The notes: generated by a model not told the origin, from the sequence alone. 64,000 nt of DNA from Streptomyces qaidamensis (GCF_001611795.1 NZ_CP015098.1:2170001-2234000), one strand, 5' to 3'; counted from the first letter of the stretch, positions 50,398 through 60,155 are shown. Program-made: numbers and translations.

Positions 50398-51387
50398 TCA
50401 GTTGTGGCTGTGGAGGATCTCGTTCAGCCCGCCCCACACCGCGTTGTTCGGCCGGGCCTCGACCGTGCCGGTGACCGAGTTGCGGCGGAAGAGGATGTTG
50501 GAGGCGCCGGACAGCTCGCGGGCCTTGATGATCTGCCCGTCGGGCATGGTGACGCGGGTGCCGGCGGTGACGTAGAGGCCGGCCTCGACGACGCACTCGT
50601 CGCCCAGGGCGATGCCGACGCCCGCCTCGGCACCGATCAGGCAGCGCTCGCCGACGGAGATGATGACGTTGCCGCCGCCGGAGAGGGTGCCCATCGTGGA
50701 GGCGCCGCCGCCGATGTCGGAGCCGTCGCCGATCACGACACCGGCGGAGATGCGGCCCTCGACCATCGAGGTGCCGAGCGTGCCGGCGTTGAAGTTGACG
50801 AAGCCCTCGTGCATGACGGTGGTGCCCTCGGCGAGGTGGGCGCCGAGACGGACCCGGTCGGCGTCGGCGATCCGGACGCCCTTGGGGGCCACGTAGTCCG
50901 TCATGCGCGGGAACTTGTCCACGGAGGTCACCTGGAGGTGCAGGCCCTCGGCGCGGGCGTTGAGCCGCACCTTCTCCAGGTCGTCGACGGCGACCGGGCC
51001 GAGCGAGGTCCAGGCGACGTTGGCGAGGAAGCCGAAGATGCCGTCCAGGCTCTGGCCGTGCGGCTTGACCAGGCGGTGGGAGAGCAGGTGCAGGCGCAGG
51101 TAGGCGTCGTGCGCGTCGATCGGCTTCTCGTCGAGCGAGGTGATGACCGTGCGGACCGCGACCACCTCGACGCCCCGGCGGGCGTCCGGGCCGATAGCCG
51201 CGGTCGCGCCACCGCCGAGCAGCTCCGCGGCACGCTCGGCGGACAGCCGCTCGGTGCCGGACGGGCCGGGCTGGTCGGCCAGCTCGGGCGCGGGGAACCA
51301 GGTGTCGAGAACGGTGCCGTCGGCGGCGATCGTGGCGAGGCCGGCGGCCACGGCGCCGGTGGTGCGAGGAGCAGTCGTGTCGGTCAT
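50398..51387 (-). CDS. dapD: Tetrahydrodipicolinate N-succinyltransferase
   Basis: This 329-residue left-handed beta-helix acyltransferase of the actinobacterial DapD type succinylates tetrahydrodipicolinate in the diaminopimelate route. Hexapeptide repeats are visible from about residue 180 ([59 protein letters not shown]; each cited as a separate coil). The end reads [16 protein letters not shown]. Together with dapA nearby it serves peptidoglycan (LL-DAP) and lysine synthesis. Located in the cytoplasm. Confidence 0.93.
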   Translation of the reverse strand: MTDTTAPRTTGAVAAGLATIAADGTVLDTWFPAPELADQPGPSGTERLSAERAAELLGGGATAAIGPDARRGVEVVAVRTVITSLDEKPIDAHDAYLRLHLLSHRLVKPHGQSLDGIFGFLANVAWTSLGPVAVDDLEKVRLNARAEGLHLQVTSVDKFPRMTDYVAPKGVRIADADRVRLGAHLAEGTTVMHEGFVNFNAGTLGTSMVEGRISAGVVIGDGSDIGGGASTMGTLSGGGNVIISVGERCLIGAEAGVGIALGDECVVEAGLYVTAGTRVTMPDGQIIKARELSGASNILFRRNSVTGTVEARPNNAVWGGLNEILHSHN

Positions 51388-51575
51388 GAGGGCAACCTAA
51401 CCGGCGGACGCCGATGGATGCGAACCCGTGCGCGGGCGTCTCACGGGACGGGCGGTATCCACTCCCCCAAGACGCCCCTCAGCAGCACGGACACCCGAGT
51501 TGCGGACGACTCCCTCAGGACCGCTCCACTGACAGCGCCACGCCCGTCCGACCGCGGCCGGGAGCCGCCCCGGCC

Positions 51576-52124
51576 TCATCCGGCCGCTCCCGCGAGCACT
51601 CGCGCCAGCACCTCCCGCGCGTACTCCTCGTCGTACGGCACCCCTGTCAGCAGCACCTGCAGGCAGATGCCGTCGACGACCGCCACCAGTGCTCGCGCGG
51701 TCACGGGATCCGTGCGCGGGGCCAGCAGGTCGGCGACCCCGTCGGCCCACTCGGCGGCGACGGGTCGCAGAGCGGGCCGGCGCAGGGCGGCCAGGTACAG
51801 CTCGCACTCCAGCTCCACGCCCGTACGGTCACCGGAGAGCCACTCCCCGATCCATCCGGCGAGTTCGGCGGCCAGATCGGTCCGGGGGTCCTCCAGGCCA
51901 CCGCACGAGGCGACCATCTTGGCGAAGCCCTCGTTGGTCTGCCGCAGCGCGGCGACCATCAGCTCGTCGAGCGTCCGGAAGTGGTACGTCGTGGAGCCGA
52001 GCGGCACGTCCGCCTCGGCGGCGACGCTGCGGTGGCTCAGTCCGGCGATGCCCTTGGAGCCGACGACCCGGATCGCCGCGTCGATGATCCGCTGCCGCCG
52101 CTCGGGGTCATGGCGCCGGGGCAT
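51576..52124 (-). CDS. TetR family repressor of the SMR efflux gene
   Basis: This 182-residue regulator has a helix-turn-helix reading GLSHRSVAAEADVPLGSTTY and then HF, and a TetR_C-type ligand domain with a large helical C-terminus. The ATG overlaps the SMR stop by one base (TGATG), so both are made from one transcript. Tandem palindromes upstream of the SMR gene are its likely operators, giving autoregulated efflux. Confidence 0.83.
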   Translation of the reverse strand: MPRRHDPERRQRIIDAAIRVVGSKGIAGLSHRSVAAEADVPLGSTTYHFRTLDELMVAALRQTNEGFAKMVASCGGLEDPRTDLAAELAGWIGEWLSGDRTGVELECELYLAALRRPALRPVAAEWADGVADLLAPRTDPVTARALVAVVDGICLQVLLTGVPYDEEYAREVLARVLAGAAG

Positions 52125-52444
52125 CAGTGCGCACCTCCCAGGTTCAGCACCACGACCCCCACGATGATCAGCGCGATCCCGGCGGCCTTGGCGACGGTCA
52201 TGCCCTCCCCCAGGAAGACGATCCCGATCGTGGCGATGGCGGCGGTGCCGGCCCCGGCCCAGATCGCGTAGGCCGTGCCGACCGACACGGTCTTCAGGGT
52301 CTGCGCGAGCAGCCCGAAGGAGAGGACGTAGCCGACGAGCGTGAGCAGCGAGGGCCCGAGCCTGCTGAACCCGTCGCTGTACTTCATGGCGGTGGTCGCG
52401 CCCACTTCGGCGGCTATGGCCCCGGCCAGCAGCAGATAACCCAT
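52124..52444 (-). CDS. SMR family multidrug efflux protein
   Basis: This 106-residue small multidrug resistance protein has four helices. The key glutamate of helix 1 is in AGAIAAEVGATTAMKYSDGF, and WAGAGTAAIATIG is helix 3. It works as a proton-coupled antiporter dimer for cationic compounds. There is no ribosome binding site, and an operator lies one base upstream of the ATG, suggesting a leaderless or very short-leader transcript under tight repression by the following TetR. Confidence 0.87.
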   Translation of the reverse strand: MGYLLLAGAIAAEVGATTAMKYSDGFSRLGPSLLTLVGYVLSFGLLAQTLKTVSVGTAYAIWAGAGTAAIATIGIVFLGEGMTVAKAAGIALIIVGVVVLNLGGAH

Positions 52445-52445
52445 G

Positions 52446-52480
52446 TGTACGAGCGTACACAACACCTGTACGCCCGTACA
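52446..52480. promoter_or_regulatory. Two tandem TetR operators
   Basis: TGTACG-AG-CGTACA (52446-52459) and TGTACG-CC-CGTACA (52467-52480) are perfect 14-bp inverted repeats with identical half-sites. Their centres are 21 bp apart, two helical turns, fitting cooperative binding of two TetR dimers over the promoter. Confidence 0.8.
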
Positions 52481-52625
52481 TAACGGCGGCCTGGATATCG
52501 GAGAGAAACCGCTCTCACCAAATGCGCCACAGGCGCCCCACCAGTCCACTACGGTGTCCACCGATCACACACCGGGCCACCACAACTGCGCCGCCGTCAA
52601 GGGTGCCCCGCTGGAGGAACAGCGC

Positions 52626-53459
52626 ATGTCAGAACAGAAGTCCCGGCCGCCGCAGGACCGCCCCTGGGAGAGCGGCTGGGCCCCTGACACCACGCGGGCA
52701 CCGGGCACGCGAAGGCTCTGGCTGGCGGGCGCGCTGGCCCTGGCCACGATCACCGCGTGCGTCACGGCCGTCACCGTGATGGACCAGGAGTCCGGCGAGC
52801 AGGAGGACCGGGCGGCGGAGCCGACCACCCTCAGCAGCTCGGCCCCGGGCGGCCTGATCTCCTTCGCGACCCCGTCCGAGGGCGGCGCCGAGAACGCCGG
52901 CGCGGACCGCCCCCGCCCGTCCCCCACCCCGACCAGCAGCGCTCCCAGCGCGGCCCCGAGTCCGAAGCCCGGGAAGAAGGCCCCGAAGCCGCCGAAGACG
53001 TCCCCGTCTCCGACGAAGAGCCCGAAGCCTCCGTCCTCCCACGGCATATCCATACGCGCGGTCAACTTCTCCGACCGCTACTGGCGGGTGCGCGACGGCT
53101 CTGTGCGCCTCGACCAGATCGGATCGGGCCCCGAGCAGCGCGAGGACGCCACCTTCCAGCGCGTCGCCGGCCTCTCCGACTCCTCCTGCTACTCCTTCAC
53201 CACCGCGGACGGCCGCTACCTCCGCCACCGCAGCTTCGTCCTGGTCGCCGACAGCAACGACGGCTCGTCCCTGTTCCGCCAGGACGCGACGTTCTGTCCC
53301 CGCGTCTGGTCCCGCTCGGGAACGCTCACGCTGGAGTCGGTCAACTACCCGGGCCGCTTCCTGCGCCACCGCAACTTCCAGCTCCGCCTGGACCCCTTCG
53401 AGAACAGTCACCAGTACTACGCGGACGCGTCGTTCCAGATCGTGGCCGGGTTGGACTGA
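52626..53459 (+). CDS. Membrane-anchored AbfB (CBM42-like) domain protein
   Basis: This 277-residue protein has a cytoplasmic N-terminus (~1-30), one transmembrane helix (RLWLAGALALATITACVTAV), a long Pro/Ser/Lys-rich spacer (about 60-142) and a C-terminal beta-trefoil. The trefoil shows AbfB repeats: FSDRYWRVRDGSVRL, DGRYLRHRSFVLV and YPGRFLRHRNFQLRL. Such domains bind arabinofuranose side chains. No catalytic domain is attached, so it may hold cells to arabinan or sense it. A strong GGAGGAAC precedes the ATG. Confidence 0.8.
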   Translation: MSEQKSRPPQDRPWESGWAPDTTRAPGTRRLWLAGALALATITACVTAVTVMDQESGEQEDRAAEPTTLSSSAPGGLISFATPSEGGAENAGADRPRPSPTPTSSAPSAAPSPKPGKKAPKPPKTSPSPTKSPKPPSSHGISIRAVNFSDRYWRVRDGSVRLDQIGSGPEQREDATFQRVAGLSDSSCYSFTTADGRYLRHRSFVLVADSNDGSSLFRQDATFCPRVWSRSGTLTLESVNYPGRFLRHRNFQLRLDPFENSHQYYADASFQIVAGLD

Positions 53460-53463
53460 GCAT

Positions 53464-53502
53464 GCGTGAGGGCGGCACCCGGGATGGGTGCCGCCCTCAC
53501 GC
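53464..53502. terminator. 17-bp bidirectional terminator
   Basis: GCGTGAGGGCGGCACCC pairs perfectly with GGGTGCCGCCCTCACGC around GGGAT, between the AbfB gene and the end of the suf operon. Confidence 0.8.
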
Positions 53503-53528
53503 GCGTCAGTGGATCTCAGACGTGATCC

Positions 53529-53861
53529 TCAGACGTTGAACCCCAGAGCACGCAGCTGCTCGCGGCCGTCGTCCGTGATCTTGTCGGGGCCCCACGGCGG
53601 CATCCAGACCCAGTTGATGCGCAGCTCGCTCACGAGGCCGTCCGTGGCGGACTTCGCCTGGTCCTCGATGACGTCCGTCAGCGGGCAGGCCGCCGACGTC
53701 AGGGTCATGTCGAGCGTCGCGATGTTCGCGTCGTCGATGTGGATGCCGTAGATCAGGCCGAGGTTGACGACGTCGATGCCCAGCTCGGGGTCGACGACGT
53801 CGTACAGCGCCTCACGGACCTCTTCCTCCGAGGCCGGCTTCATCTCAACGGTCTCGCTCAT
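53529..53861 (-). CDS. sufT: SufT-type iron-sulfur assembly factor (MIP18/DUF59)
   Basis: This 110-residue protein of the MIP18 / DUF59 family shows LYDVVDPELGIDVVNLGLIY and TSAACPLTDVIEDQ with the conserved cysteine, then NWVWMPPWGPDKI. It assists late maturation of iron-sulfur proteins. It is the last gene of the suf operon and overlaps sufU by ATGA. Confidence 0.88.
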   Translation of the reverse strand: MSETVEMKPASEEEVREALYDVVDPELGIDVVNLGLIYGIHIDDANIATLDMTLTSAACPLTDVIEDQAKSATDGLVSELRINWVWMPPWGPDKITDDGREQLRALGFNV

Positions 53862-54328
53862 GCCGTCGTCTCCTTCTCGGCGTCGGCTCCGCCCAGCACC
53901 TGGGCCGTCGCGTCCTTCCAGGCCATCCAGCTCAGCAGGGCGCACTTCACCCGGGCCGGGTACTTGGACACCCCGGCGAACGCGACCGCGTCCTCCAGGA
54001 TGTCCTCCATCGCGTCGTCGGGTTCGAGCTTCCCCTTGGACTGCATCAGCTCCAGGAAGGTCTCCTGGATCTTCCGCGCGTCGGAGAGCTCCTTGCCGAC
54101 GAGGAGGTCGTTCAGTACGGACGCGCTCGCCTGGCTGATCGAACAGCCCTGGCCCTCGTATGAGACGTCCTCGATCGTGGTGCCGTCGTACTTCACGCGC
54201 AGCGTGATCTCGTCACCGCACGTCGGGTTGACGTGGTGCACCTCGGCGTCGCCATCCCGCAAGCCCCGCCCGTGCGGGTTCTTGTAGTGGTCCAGGATGA
54301 CTTCCTGGTACATGGAGTCCAGTTTCAC
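53858..54328 (-). CDS. sufU: SufU sulfur-transfer / scaffold protein
   Basis: This 156-residue SufU has C37 (NPTCGDE), C62 (GQGCSISQAS) and C129 (RVKCALLSW), the three cysteines that bind zinc and accept persulfide from SufS. The GTG start is preceded by GAGGGGCG; an ATG five codons in is possible. It lies 15 bp after sufS. Confidence 0.92.
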   Translation of the reverse strand: MKLDSMYQEVILDHYKNPHGRGLRDGDAEVHHVNPTCGDEITLRVKYDGTTIEDVSYEGQGCSISQASASVLNDLLVGKELSDARKIQETFLELMQSKGKLEPDDAMEDILEDAVAFAGVSKYPARVKCALLSWMAWKDATAQVLGGADAEKETTA

Positions 54329-54343
54329 CGTCTAGCACGCCCC

Positions 54344-55600
54344 TCAGCCGAAGAAGTTCCGTACGTGCTCCAGGCCGTCGACCAACGCGTCGATCTCGGC
54401 CGGCGTGGAGTACAGATAGAACGACGCTCGCGTGGTCGCAGGAATTCCGTAGCGCAGGCAGACAGGCCGTGCGCAGTGGTGGCCGACCCGGACCGCGATG
54501 CCCTGCTCGTCGAGGACCTGGCCCACGTCGTGCGGGTGGATGTCCCCGAGGGTGAAGCTGATCGCCGCGCCGCGGTCCTCGGCCGTGGTCGGGCCGATGA
54601 TGCGCAGGTCGGGGACCTCCAGCAGCCGCTTGACCGCGTACTCGGTGAGCGCGTGCTCGTGGGCGAGGATCTTGTCCATGCCGATCGAGTCGAGGTAGTC
54701 GATCGCCGCGCCGAGACCGACCGCCTGGGCGATCGGGGGCGTGCCCGCCTCGAACTTGTGGGGCGCCGGGGCGTACGTCGAGGAGTGCATCGACACCGTC
54801 TCGATCATCTCGCCGCCGCCGAGGAACGGAGGCAGGTCCTCCAGCAGCTCCTGGCGGCCCCACAGGACGCCGATGCCGGTCGGGCCGCACATCTTGTGGC
54901 CGGTGAAGGCCACGAAGTCGGCCTGCAGGGCCTGCACGTCCAGCGGCATGTGCGGCGCGGCCTGGGAGGCGTCGACGCACACCAGCGCACCGACCTCCTG
55001 GGCACGGCGCACGATCGCCTCGACGGGGTTCTGGGTGCCGAGGATGTTGGAGACCAGCACGAAGGAGACGATCTTCGTCTTCTCGGTGATGACCTCTTCG
55101 ATGTTCGACAGGTCCAGGCGGCCGTCGTCGGTGAGTCCGAACCACTTCAGCTTCGCGCCCGTGCGCTGCGCGAGCAGCTGCCACGGCACGATGTTGGAGT
55201 GGTGCTCCATCTCCGTGATGACGATCTCGGTCTCGGAGTCCACGCGGTAGGGCTCGTCGGCCCAGCCCAGCATGTTCGCCACGAGGTTGAGCGACTCGGA
55301 GGCGTTCTTGGTGAAGATCACCTCGTCGCGCGAGGGCGCGTTGATGAACTCGGCGACCTTGTCGCGCGCGCCCTCGTACAGCGCCGTGGCCTCCTCGGCG
55401 AGCACATGCACACCGCGGTGGACGTTGGCGTTGTAGCGCTCGTAGTACTCGCTCAGGGCGTCCAGCACCTGGCGCGGCTTCTGGCTGGTCGCCGCGTTGT
55501 CCAGGTACACGAGCTTCCGGCCTTCGTGGACCTGGCGGTCCAGGATGGGGAAGTCCTTGCGGATCGCCTCGGTGTCGAGGAGGCCCGGCAGCAATGTCAC
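54344..55600 (-). CDS. sufS: Cysteine desulfurase SufS
   Basis: This 418-residue PLP-dependent class V aminotransferase-fold enzyme mobilises sulfur from cysteine. The PLP lysine is K236 (FTGHKMCGPTG), and the persulfide cysteine C376 is in VGHHCARPVC. ASQAAPHMPLDV and LDNAATSQKP are conserved cofactor motifs. The GTG start overlaps the sufC stop by four bases. Confidence 0.94.
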   Translation of the reverse strand: MTLLPGLLDTEAIRKDFPILDRQVHEGRKLVYLDNAATSQKPRQVLDALSEYYERYNANVHRGVHVLAEEATALYEGARDKVAEFINAPSRDEVIFTKNASESLNLVANMLGWADEPYRVDSETEIVITEMEHHSNIVPWQLLAQRTGAKLKWFGLTDDGRLDLSNIEEVITEKTKIVSFVLVSNILGTQNPVEAIVRRAQEVGALVCVDASQAAPHMPLDVQALQADFVAFTGHKMCGPTGIGVLWGRQELLEDLPPFLGGGEMIETVSMHSSTYAPAPHKFEAGTPPIAQAVGLGAAIDYLDSIGMDKILAHEHALTEYAVKRLLEVPDLRIIGPTTAEDRGAAISFTLGDIHPHDVGQVLDEQGIAVRVGHHCARPVCLRYGIPATTRASFYLYSTPAEIDALVDGLEHVRNFFG

Positions 55601-56382
55601 GCGGATGCGCCACCCTTCGTGTCGGCCCCGTCGTGCTTCGCGTAGGCCTCGTAGCCCTCGTTCTCCAGCTTGTCGGCGAGCTCGGCGCCGCCGGACTCGA
55701 CGATCCGGCCGCCGGAGAAGACGTGCACGTGGTCGGGCTTGATGTAGCGGAGGATGCGGGTGTAGTGCGTGATCAGCAGGGTGCCGACCTCGCCCGTCTC
55801 GCGGACGCGGTTCACGCCCTCGGACACGACGCGCAGGGCGTCGACGTCCAGGCCGGAGTCGGTCTCGTCGAGGACCGCGACCTTCGGCTTGAGCAGCTCC
55901 AGCTGGAGGATCTCGTGGCGCTTCTTCTCACCGCCGGAGAAGCCCTCGTTGACGTTGCGCTCGGCGAAGGACGGGTCGATGTTGAGGCGCTGCATGGCCT
56001 CCTTGACCTCCTTCACCCAGGTGCGCAGCTTGGGGGCCTCGCCGCGGACGGCGGTGGCGGAGGTGCGCAGGAAGTTCGACACGGAGACACCCGGCACCTC
56101 GACGGGGTACTGCATCGCGAGGAACAGGCCGGCGCGGGCGCGCTCGTCGACGGACATCTCCAGGACGTCCTCGCCGTCGAGGGTGACGGTGCCGCCGGTG
56201 ATCGTGTACTTCGGGTGACCCGCGAGGGAGTAGGCGAGGGTCGACTTGCCGGAGCCGTTGGGGCCCATGATGGCGTGCGTCTCGCCCTGCTTCACGGTGA
56301 GGTCGACGCCCTTGAGGATCTCCTTCGTGGCGTTGTCGGCCTCGACGGTGACGTGCAGGTCTCGGATTTCAAGCGTTGCCAT
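55597..56382 (-). CDS. sufC: SufC ATPase
   Basis: This 261-residue soluble ABC ATPase powers the SufBCD scaffold. Walker A is GPNGSGKST (40-48), Q-loop Q91, signature FSGGEKKR (148-155) and Walker B VAVLDETD (168-175). The unusual KKR ending of the signature is typical of SufC. It lies seven bases after the Rieske gene. Confidence 0.95.
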   Translation of the reverse strand: MATLEIRDLHVTVEADNATKEILKGVDLTVKQGETHAIMGPNGSGKSTLAYSLAGHPKYTITGGTVTLDGEDVLEMSVDERARAGLFLAMQYPVEVPGVSVSNFLRTSATAVRGEAPKLRTWVKEVKEAMQRLNIDPSFAERNVNEGFSGGEKKRHEILQLELLKPKVAVLDETDSGLDVDALRVVSEGVNRVRETGEVGTLLITHYTRILRYIKPDHVHVFSGGRIVESGGAELADKLENEGYEAYAKHDGADTKGGASA

Positions 56383-56389
56383 GGATGCC

Positions 56390-56707
56390 TCAGGACTCCT
56401 GGGTGAGGGAGACGAGCACGTCGTCCCCATCGATCTGTACGGGGTAAACGGGGACGGGGCGCGTCGCCGGGAGGGCGTCGGGCTTGCCGGAACGGAGGTC
56501 GAAGCGCGAGCCGTGCAGCCAGCACTCGATGTGGCAGTCGTCGACCTCGCCCTCTGACAGGGAGACGTTCGCGTGCGAGCAGATGTCGTGGATCGCGAAC
56601 ACCTCGCCCTCGGTCTGCACGATGGACAGGGGCGTGCCGTCGAGTTCCACCCGCTTCGGGGTGTCCTCCTCCAGCTCGCCCAGTCCACAGGCGCGTACGA
56701 AGGTCAT
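56390..56707 (-). CDS. Rieske-type ferredoxin in the suf operon
   Basis: This 105-residue [2Fe-2S] Rieske protein has ligands CSH (in HDICSHANVS) and CWLH (in HIECWLHGSRFD), related to the small bifunctional-dioxygenase/nitrite-reductase-like ferredoxins. It overlaps sufD by ATGA and precedes sufC, so it may donate electrons during cluster assembly. This gene is a standard insertion in actinobacterial suf operons. Confidence 0.9.
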   Translation of the reverse strand: MTFVRACGLGELEEDTPKRVELDGTPLSIVQTEGEVFAIHDICSHANVSLSEGEVDDCHIECWLHGSRFDLRSGKPDALPATRPVPVYPVQIDGDDVLVSLTQES

Positions 56708-57888
56708 GCGACCGCCGCCTCCAGCTCCTCCTCGATCTTGGCGATCAGGCGCTCCTCGATGTCGGGGAGGCCGATCTGCTGGACCAGCTCGGCGAAGAAG
56801 CCGCGGACCACCAGCCGGCGGGCCTCGTGCTCCGGGATGCCGCGGGCCATGAGGTAGAAGAGCTGCTCGTCGTCGAAACGGCCGGTCGTCGAGGCGTGGC
56901 CGGCGCCGACGATCTCGCCGGTCTCGATCTCGAGGTTCGGTACGGAGTCCACCCGCGCCCCGTCCGTGAGGACCAGGTTGCGGTTCATCTCGTACGTGTC
57001 CGTGCCCTCGGCCTTGGCCTCGATGAGCACGTCGCCGATCCACACCGCGTGCGCGTCGTCGCCCTGGAGCGCGCCCTTGTAGACGACGTGCGACTTGCAG
57101 TGCGGGACGTTGTGGTCGACCAGGAGGCGGTGCTCCTGGTGCTGGCCCTGGTCGGTGAAGTACAGGCCGAACAGCTCGGCCTCGCCGCCGGGGCCGGCGT
57201 ACCGCACGCGCGGGTGCAGCCGGACGACGTCGCCGCCGAAGGTGACGACGACCGACTTGAAGGAGGCGTCACGGCCGACGAGCGCGTTGTGCTGGGCGAC
57301 GTGGACGGCCTTCTCGTCCCAGTCCTGGACGGAGACGACGGTGAGCTTGGCGCCGTCGCCCAGGAGGTAGTCGACGTTGGCGGCGAGCACCGCGTCACCG
57401 CTGTGGTCGATGACCACGACGGCCTCGGCGAAGGCGCCCAGCTCGATCACCTGGTGGCCGAAGGCGGTCCCGCCCTCGCCGTGCACCGCGATACGGATGG
57501 GCTCGGTGAGGACGGTCTCCTTGGGGACGGTCACGACCGAGGCCTTCTCGAAGACCGAATAGGCCTGGGCCGCGACGCGGTCCACCGGGGTGCCGGCCTT
57601 GCCGAGCCGCGCGTCGTCGCGGCCGACGGCCTCGACGGTGACGCCCTCGGGGGCCTGGACCTCGACCTTCACGCCGTTGCCGGTGGCGACGGCGGTGCCG
57701 TCGTGCAGGCCGCGCAGACGCTCCAGCGGGGTGAACCGCCACTCCTCCTCACGGCCGTGCGGGACGGGGAAGTCCGCCACGTCGAAGGAGGGGGGCGCGC
57801 TCATGCGCGTGGCGACGGTCGACTCCGCGGCGACCGCGATCGAGCCCGCGGTCGTGGAACCCACGGGGATGTTCTGGGCCTCAGCCAT
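56704..57888 (-). CDS. sufD: SufD scaffold subunit
   Basis: This 394-residue SufD has a variable N-terminus and then a right-handed beta-helix core with DHNVPHCKSHVVYKGALQGD and VPNLEIETGEIVGAGHASTT, and the conserved ending FDDEQLFYLMARGIPEHEAR. It forms the SufBC2D scaffold. Separated from sufB by 54 bp without an apparent terminator. Confidence 0.93.
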   Translation of the reverse strand: MAEAQNIPVGSTTAGSIAVAAESTVATRMSAPPSFDVADFPVPHGREEEWRFTPLERLRGLHDGTAVATGNGVKVEVQAPEGVTVEAVGRDDARLGKAGTPVDRVAAQAYSVFEKASVVTVPKETVLTEPIRIAVHGEGGTAFGHQVIELGAFAEAVVVIDHSGDAVLAANVDYLLGDGAKLTVVSVQDWDEKAVHVAQHNALVGRDASFKSVVVTFGGDVVRLHPRVRYAGPGGEAELFGLYFTDQGQHQEHRLLVDHNVPHCKSHVVYKGALQGDDAHAVWIGDVLIEAKAEGTDTYEMNRNLVLTDGARVDSVPNLEIETGEIVGAGHASTTGRFDDEQLFYLMARGIPEHEARRLVVRGFFAELVQQIGLPDIEERLIAKIEEELEAAVA

Positions 57889-57942
57889 GGCTGTCGTAGT
57901 GCTCTCTTTCCTGAGTGGGACGTCTGCTGTCGAGGGGGCGGG

Positions 57943-59364
57943 TCAGCCGACCGCGCCCTCCATCTGCAGCTCGATCAGCCGGTTGAGCTCCAGCGCGTAC
58001 TCCATGGGGAGCTCCTTGGCGATGGGCTCGACGAAGCCGCGCACGATCATCGCCATCGCCTCGAACTCGCTCAGACCGCGGCTCATCAGGTAGAAGAGCT
58101 GGTCCTCGGAGACCTTGGAGACGGTCGCCTCGTGCCCCATGGACACGTCGTCCTCGCGGACGTCCACGTAGGGGTAGGTGTCGGAGCGGGAGATGGTGTC
58201 GACGAGCAGCGCGTCGCACAGCACGTTGGACTTCGAGCCGTGGGCACCCTCACCGATCTCCACGAGACCGCGGTAGGAGGTGCGGCCGCCGCCGCGCGCC
58301 ACGGACTTCGACACGATGTTCGACGAGGTGTTCGGCGCCATGTGGACCATCTTGGAGCCGGCGTCCTGGTGCTGCCCCTCGCCCGCGAAGGCGATGGAGA
58401 GGGTCTCGCCCTTGGCGTGCTCACCCATCAGGTAGACGGCCGGGTACTTCATCGTCACCTTGGAGCCGATGTTGCCGTCGATCCACTCCATGGTCGCGCC
58501 CTCGTAGGCGACGGCGCGCTTGGTGACCAGGTTGTAGACGTTGTTCGACCAGTTCTGGATGGTCGTGTAGCGGCAGCGGGCGTTCTTCTTGACGATGATC
58601 TCGACGACCGCGGAGTGCAGCGAGTCCGACTTGTAGATCGGGGCGGTGCAGCCCTCGACGTAGTGCACGTAGGCACCCTCGTCGACGATGATCAGGGTCC
58701 GCTCGAACTGGCCCATGTTCTCCGTGTTGATGCGGAAGTAGGCCTGGAGCGGGATCTCCACGTGGACGCCCGGCGGCACGTAGATGAAGGAGCCGCCCGA
58801 CCACACGGCGGAGTTCAGCGACGCGAACTTGTTGTCGCCGACGGGGATGACCGTCCCGAAGTACTCCTTGAAGAGCTCCGGGTGCTCCTTCAGCGCGGTG
58901 TCGGTGTCGAGGAAGATGACGCCCTGCTCCTCCAGGTCCTCGCGGATCTGGTGGTAGACGACCTCAGACTCGTACTGGGCGGCGACACCGGCGACGAGGC
59001 GCTGCTTCTCCGCCTCGGGGATGCCGAGCTTGTCGTACGTGTTCTTGATGTCCTCGGGCAGGTCCTCCCAGGACTCCGCCTGCTTCTCCGTGGAGCGCAC
59101 GAAGTACTTGATGTTGTCGAAGTCGATGCCCGAGAGGTCGGAGCCCCAGTTCGGCATGGGCTTCTTCTCGAACAGGCGCAGGCCCTTGAGGCGGAGCTTG
59201 GTCATCCACTCCGGCTCGTTCTTCTTGGAGGAGATGTCCCGGACGACGTCCTCGTTGATGCCGCGCTTGGCAGAGGCGCCGGCCGTGTCGGAGTCGGCCC
59301 AGCCGTACTCGTACTTGCCCAGGCCCTCCAGCTCGGGGTGGGCAGTCTCCGTGGGGAGAGTCAT
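57943..59364 (-). CDS. sufB: SufB scaffold subunit
   Basis: This 473-residue SufB is the subunit on which clusters form. [39 protein letters not shown], the conserved [13 protein letters not shown] cysteine region and [20 protein letters not shown] are typical. The ATG overlaps the sufR stop (ATGA), so the repressor and scaffold are coupled. Confidence 0.94.
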   Translation of the reverse strand: MTLPTETAHPELEGLGKYEYGWADSDTAGASAKRGINEDVVRDISSKKNEPEWMTKLRLKGLRLFEKKPMPNWGSDLSGIDFDNIKYFVRSTEKQAESWEDLPEDIKNTYDKLGIPEAEKQRLVAGVAAQYESEVVYHQIREDLEEQGVIFLDTDTALKEHPELFKEYFGTVIPVGDNKFASLNSAVWSGGSFIYVPPGVHVEIPLQAYFRINTENMGQFERTLIIVDEGAYVHYVEGCTAPIYKSDSLHSAVVEIIVKKNARCRYTTIQNWSNNVYNLVTKRAVAYEGATMEWIDGNIGSKVTMKYPAVYLMGEHAKGETLSIAFAGEGQHQDAGSKMVHMAPNTSSNIVSKSVARGGGRTSYRGLVEIGEGAHGSKSNVLCDALLVDTISRSDTYPYVDVREDDVSMGHEATVSKVSEDQLFYLMSRGLSEFEAMAMIVRGFVEPIAKELPMEYALELNRLIELQMEGAVG

Positions 59365-60083
59365 GCGGGGTTCCTCCCGGCCGTGCTTGCAGATGCGTTG
59401 TGGGAAATCTTGGGGATGAACGTCGTGCAGACGCCGTCGCCGTGCGCGATGGTGGCGAGCCGCTGTACATGCGTACCGAGCAGCTCGGCGAAAAATTCCG
59501 TCTCCGCCTCGCACAGTTGCGGGAACTGCTCGGCGACGTGGGCGACCGGGCAGTGGTGCTGACAGAGCTGCTCACCCTGCTGCGGGTGGGGCGCGCTGCG
59601 CGCCGTAGCAGCGTACCCGTCGGCACTCAGAGCCTTGGCCAGCGCTTCGGTCCGCTTCTCGGGCGGTGCGGTCTCGACCGCCTGGCGGTAGGCGCCCGCC
59701 TGCGCGGCGATCCTGGCGCGGGCGAAGGCGGCGATCGCCTCGTTGCCGCCCTCGCGGTCGGCGATCCAGCGCAGGGCGTCCGTGGCGAGCTTGTCGTAGG
59801 ACTGGTCGAAGGCGTCCCGGCCGCAGTCCGTCAGGGCGAACACCTTGGCCGGCCGGCCGCGGGTCCGCGCGCCGTACACCCGCTGCTCGCGCGCCTCGAC
59901 GACACCGTCGCCCGTGAGGGCGTCGAGGTGCCGGCGCACGGCCGCCTGGGTGAGGCCCAGCCGCTCGGCGAGCTCGGCGACGGTCGAGGGCCCGTGGTCC
60001 AGGATGGACCGCGCGACCCGGTTGCGGGTGGACCGCTCCCCGGTCGCCAGCTCCTCATGGGGTGCCTCGCCGACGTTTTTCAC
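59361..60083 (-). CDS. sufR: SufR iron-sulfur-sensing repressor
   Basis: This 240-residue regulator has an N-terminal winged helix ([20 protein letters not shown]). A C-terminal cysteine set [18 protein letters not shown] should bind an iron-sulfur cluster, so cluster status controls DNA binding. The first gene of the suf operon. I used the GTG that overlaps the edge of the CAAC-N6-GTTG operator; AACAAT as -10 with TTGCCC at -35 (18-bp spacing) would make the transcript leaderless. A longer frame to a GTG at 60155 would be untranslated leader in this model. Confidence 0.88.
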   Translation of the reverse strand: MKNVGEAPHEELATGERSTRNRVARSILDHGPSTVAELAERLGLTQAAVRRHLDALTGDGVVEAREQRVYGARTRGRPAKVFALTDCGRDAFDQSYDKLATDALRWIADREGGNEAIAAFARARIAAQAGAYRQAVETAPPEKRTEALAKALSADGYAATARSAPHPQQGEQLCQHHCPVAHVAEQFPQLCEAETEFFAELLGTHVQRLATIAHGDGVCTTFIPKISHNASASTAGRNPA

Positions 60084-60096
60084 AACGCCATTGTTG
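60083..60096. promoter_or_regulatory. SufR operator
   Basis: CAAC-GCCATT-GTTG is a perfect match to the CAAC-N6-GTTG palindrome that I recall being reported for SufR in Streptomyces. It overlaps the presumed transcription and translation start, so a bound SufR would block its own operon. Confidence 0.8.
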
Positions 60097-60155
60097 CGTA
60101 ATTCTTCCGGACCGGGCAAGCCGTGGGTGTCGCACTCCACGGTGCCCTGCGTCAC

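Noticed and set aside
56827..59562. 911-codon plus-strand frame opposite sufD and sufB
   Set aside because: sufD and sufB are unmistakable on the minus strand. The long frame is a by-product of codon bias.
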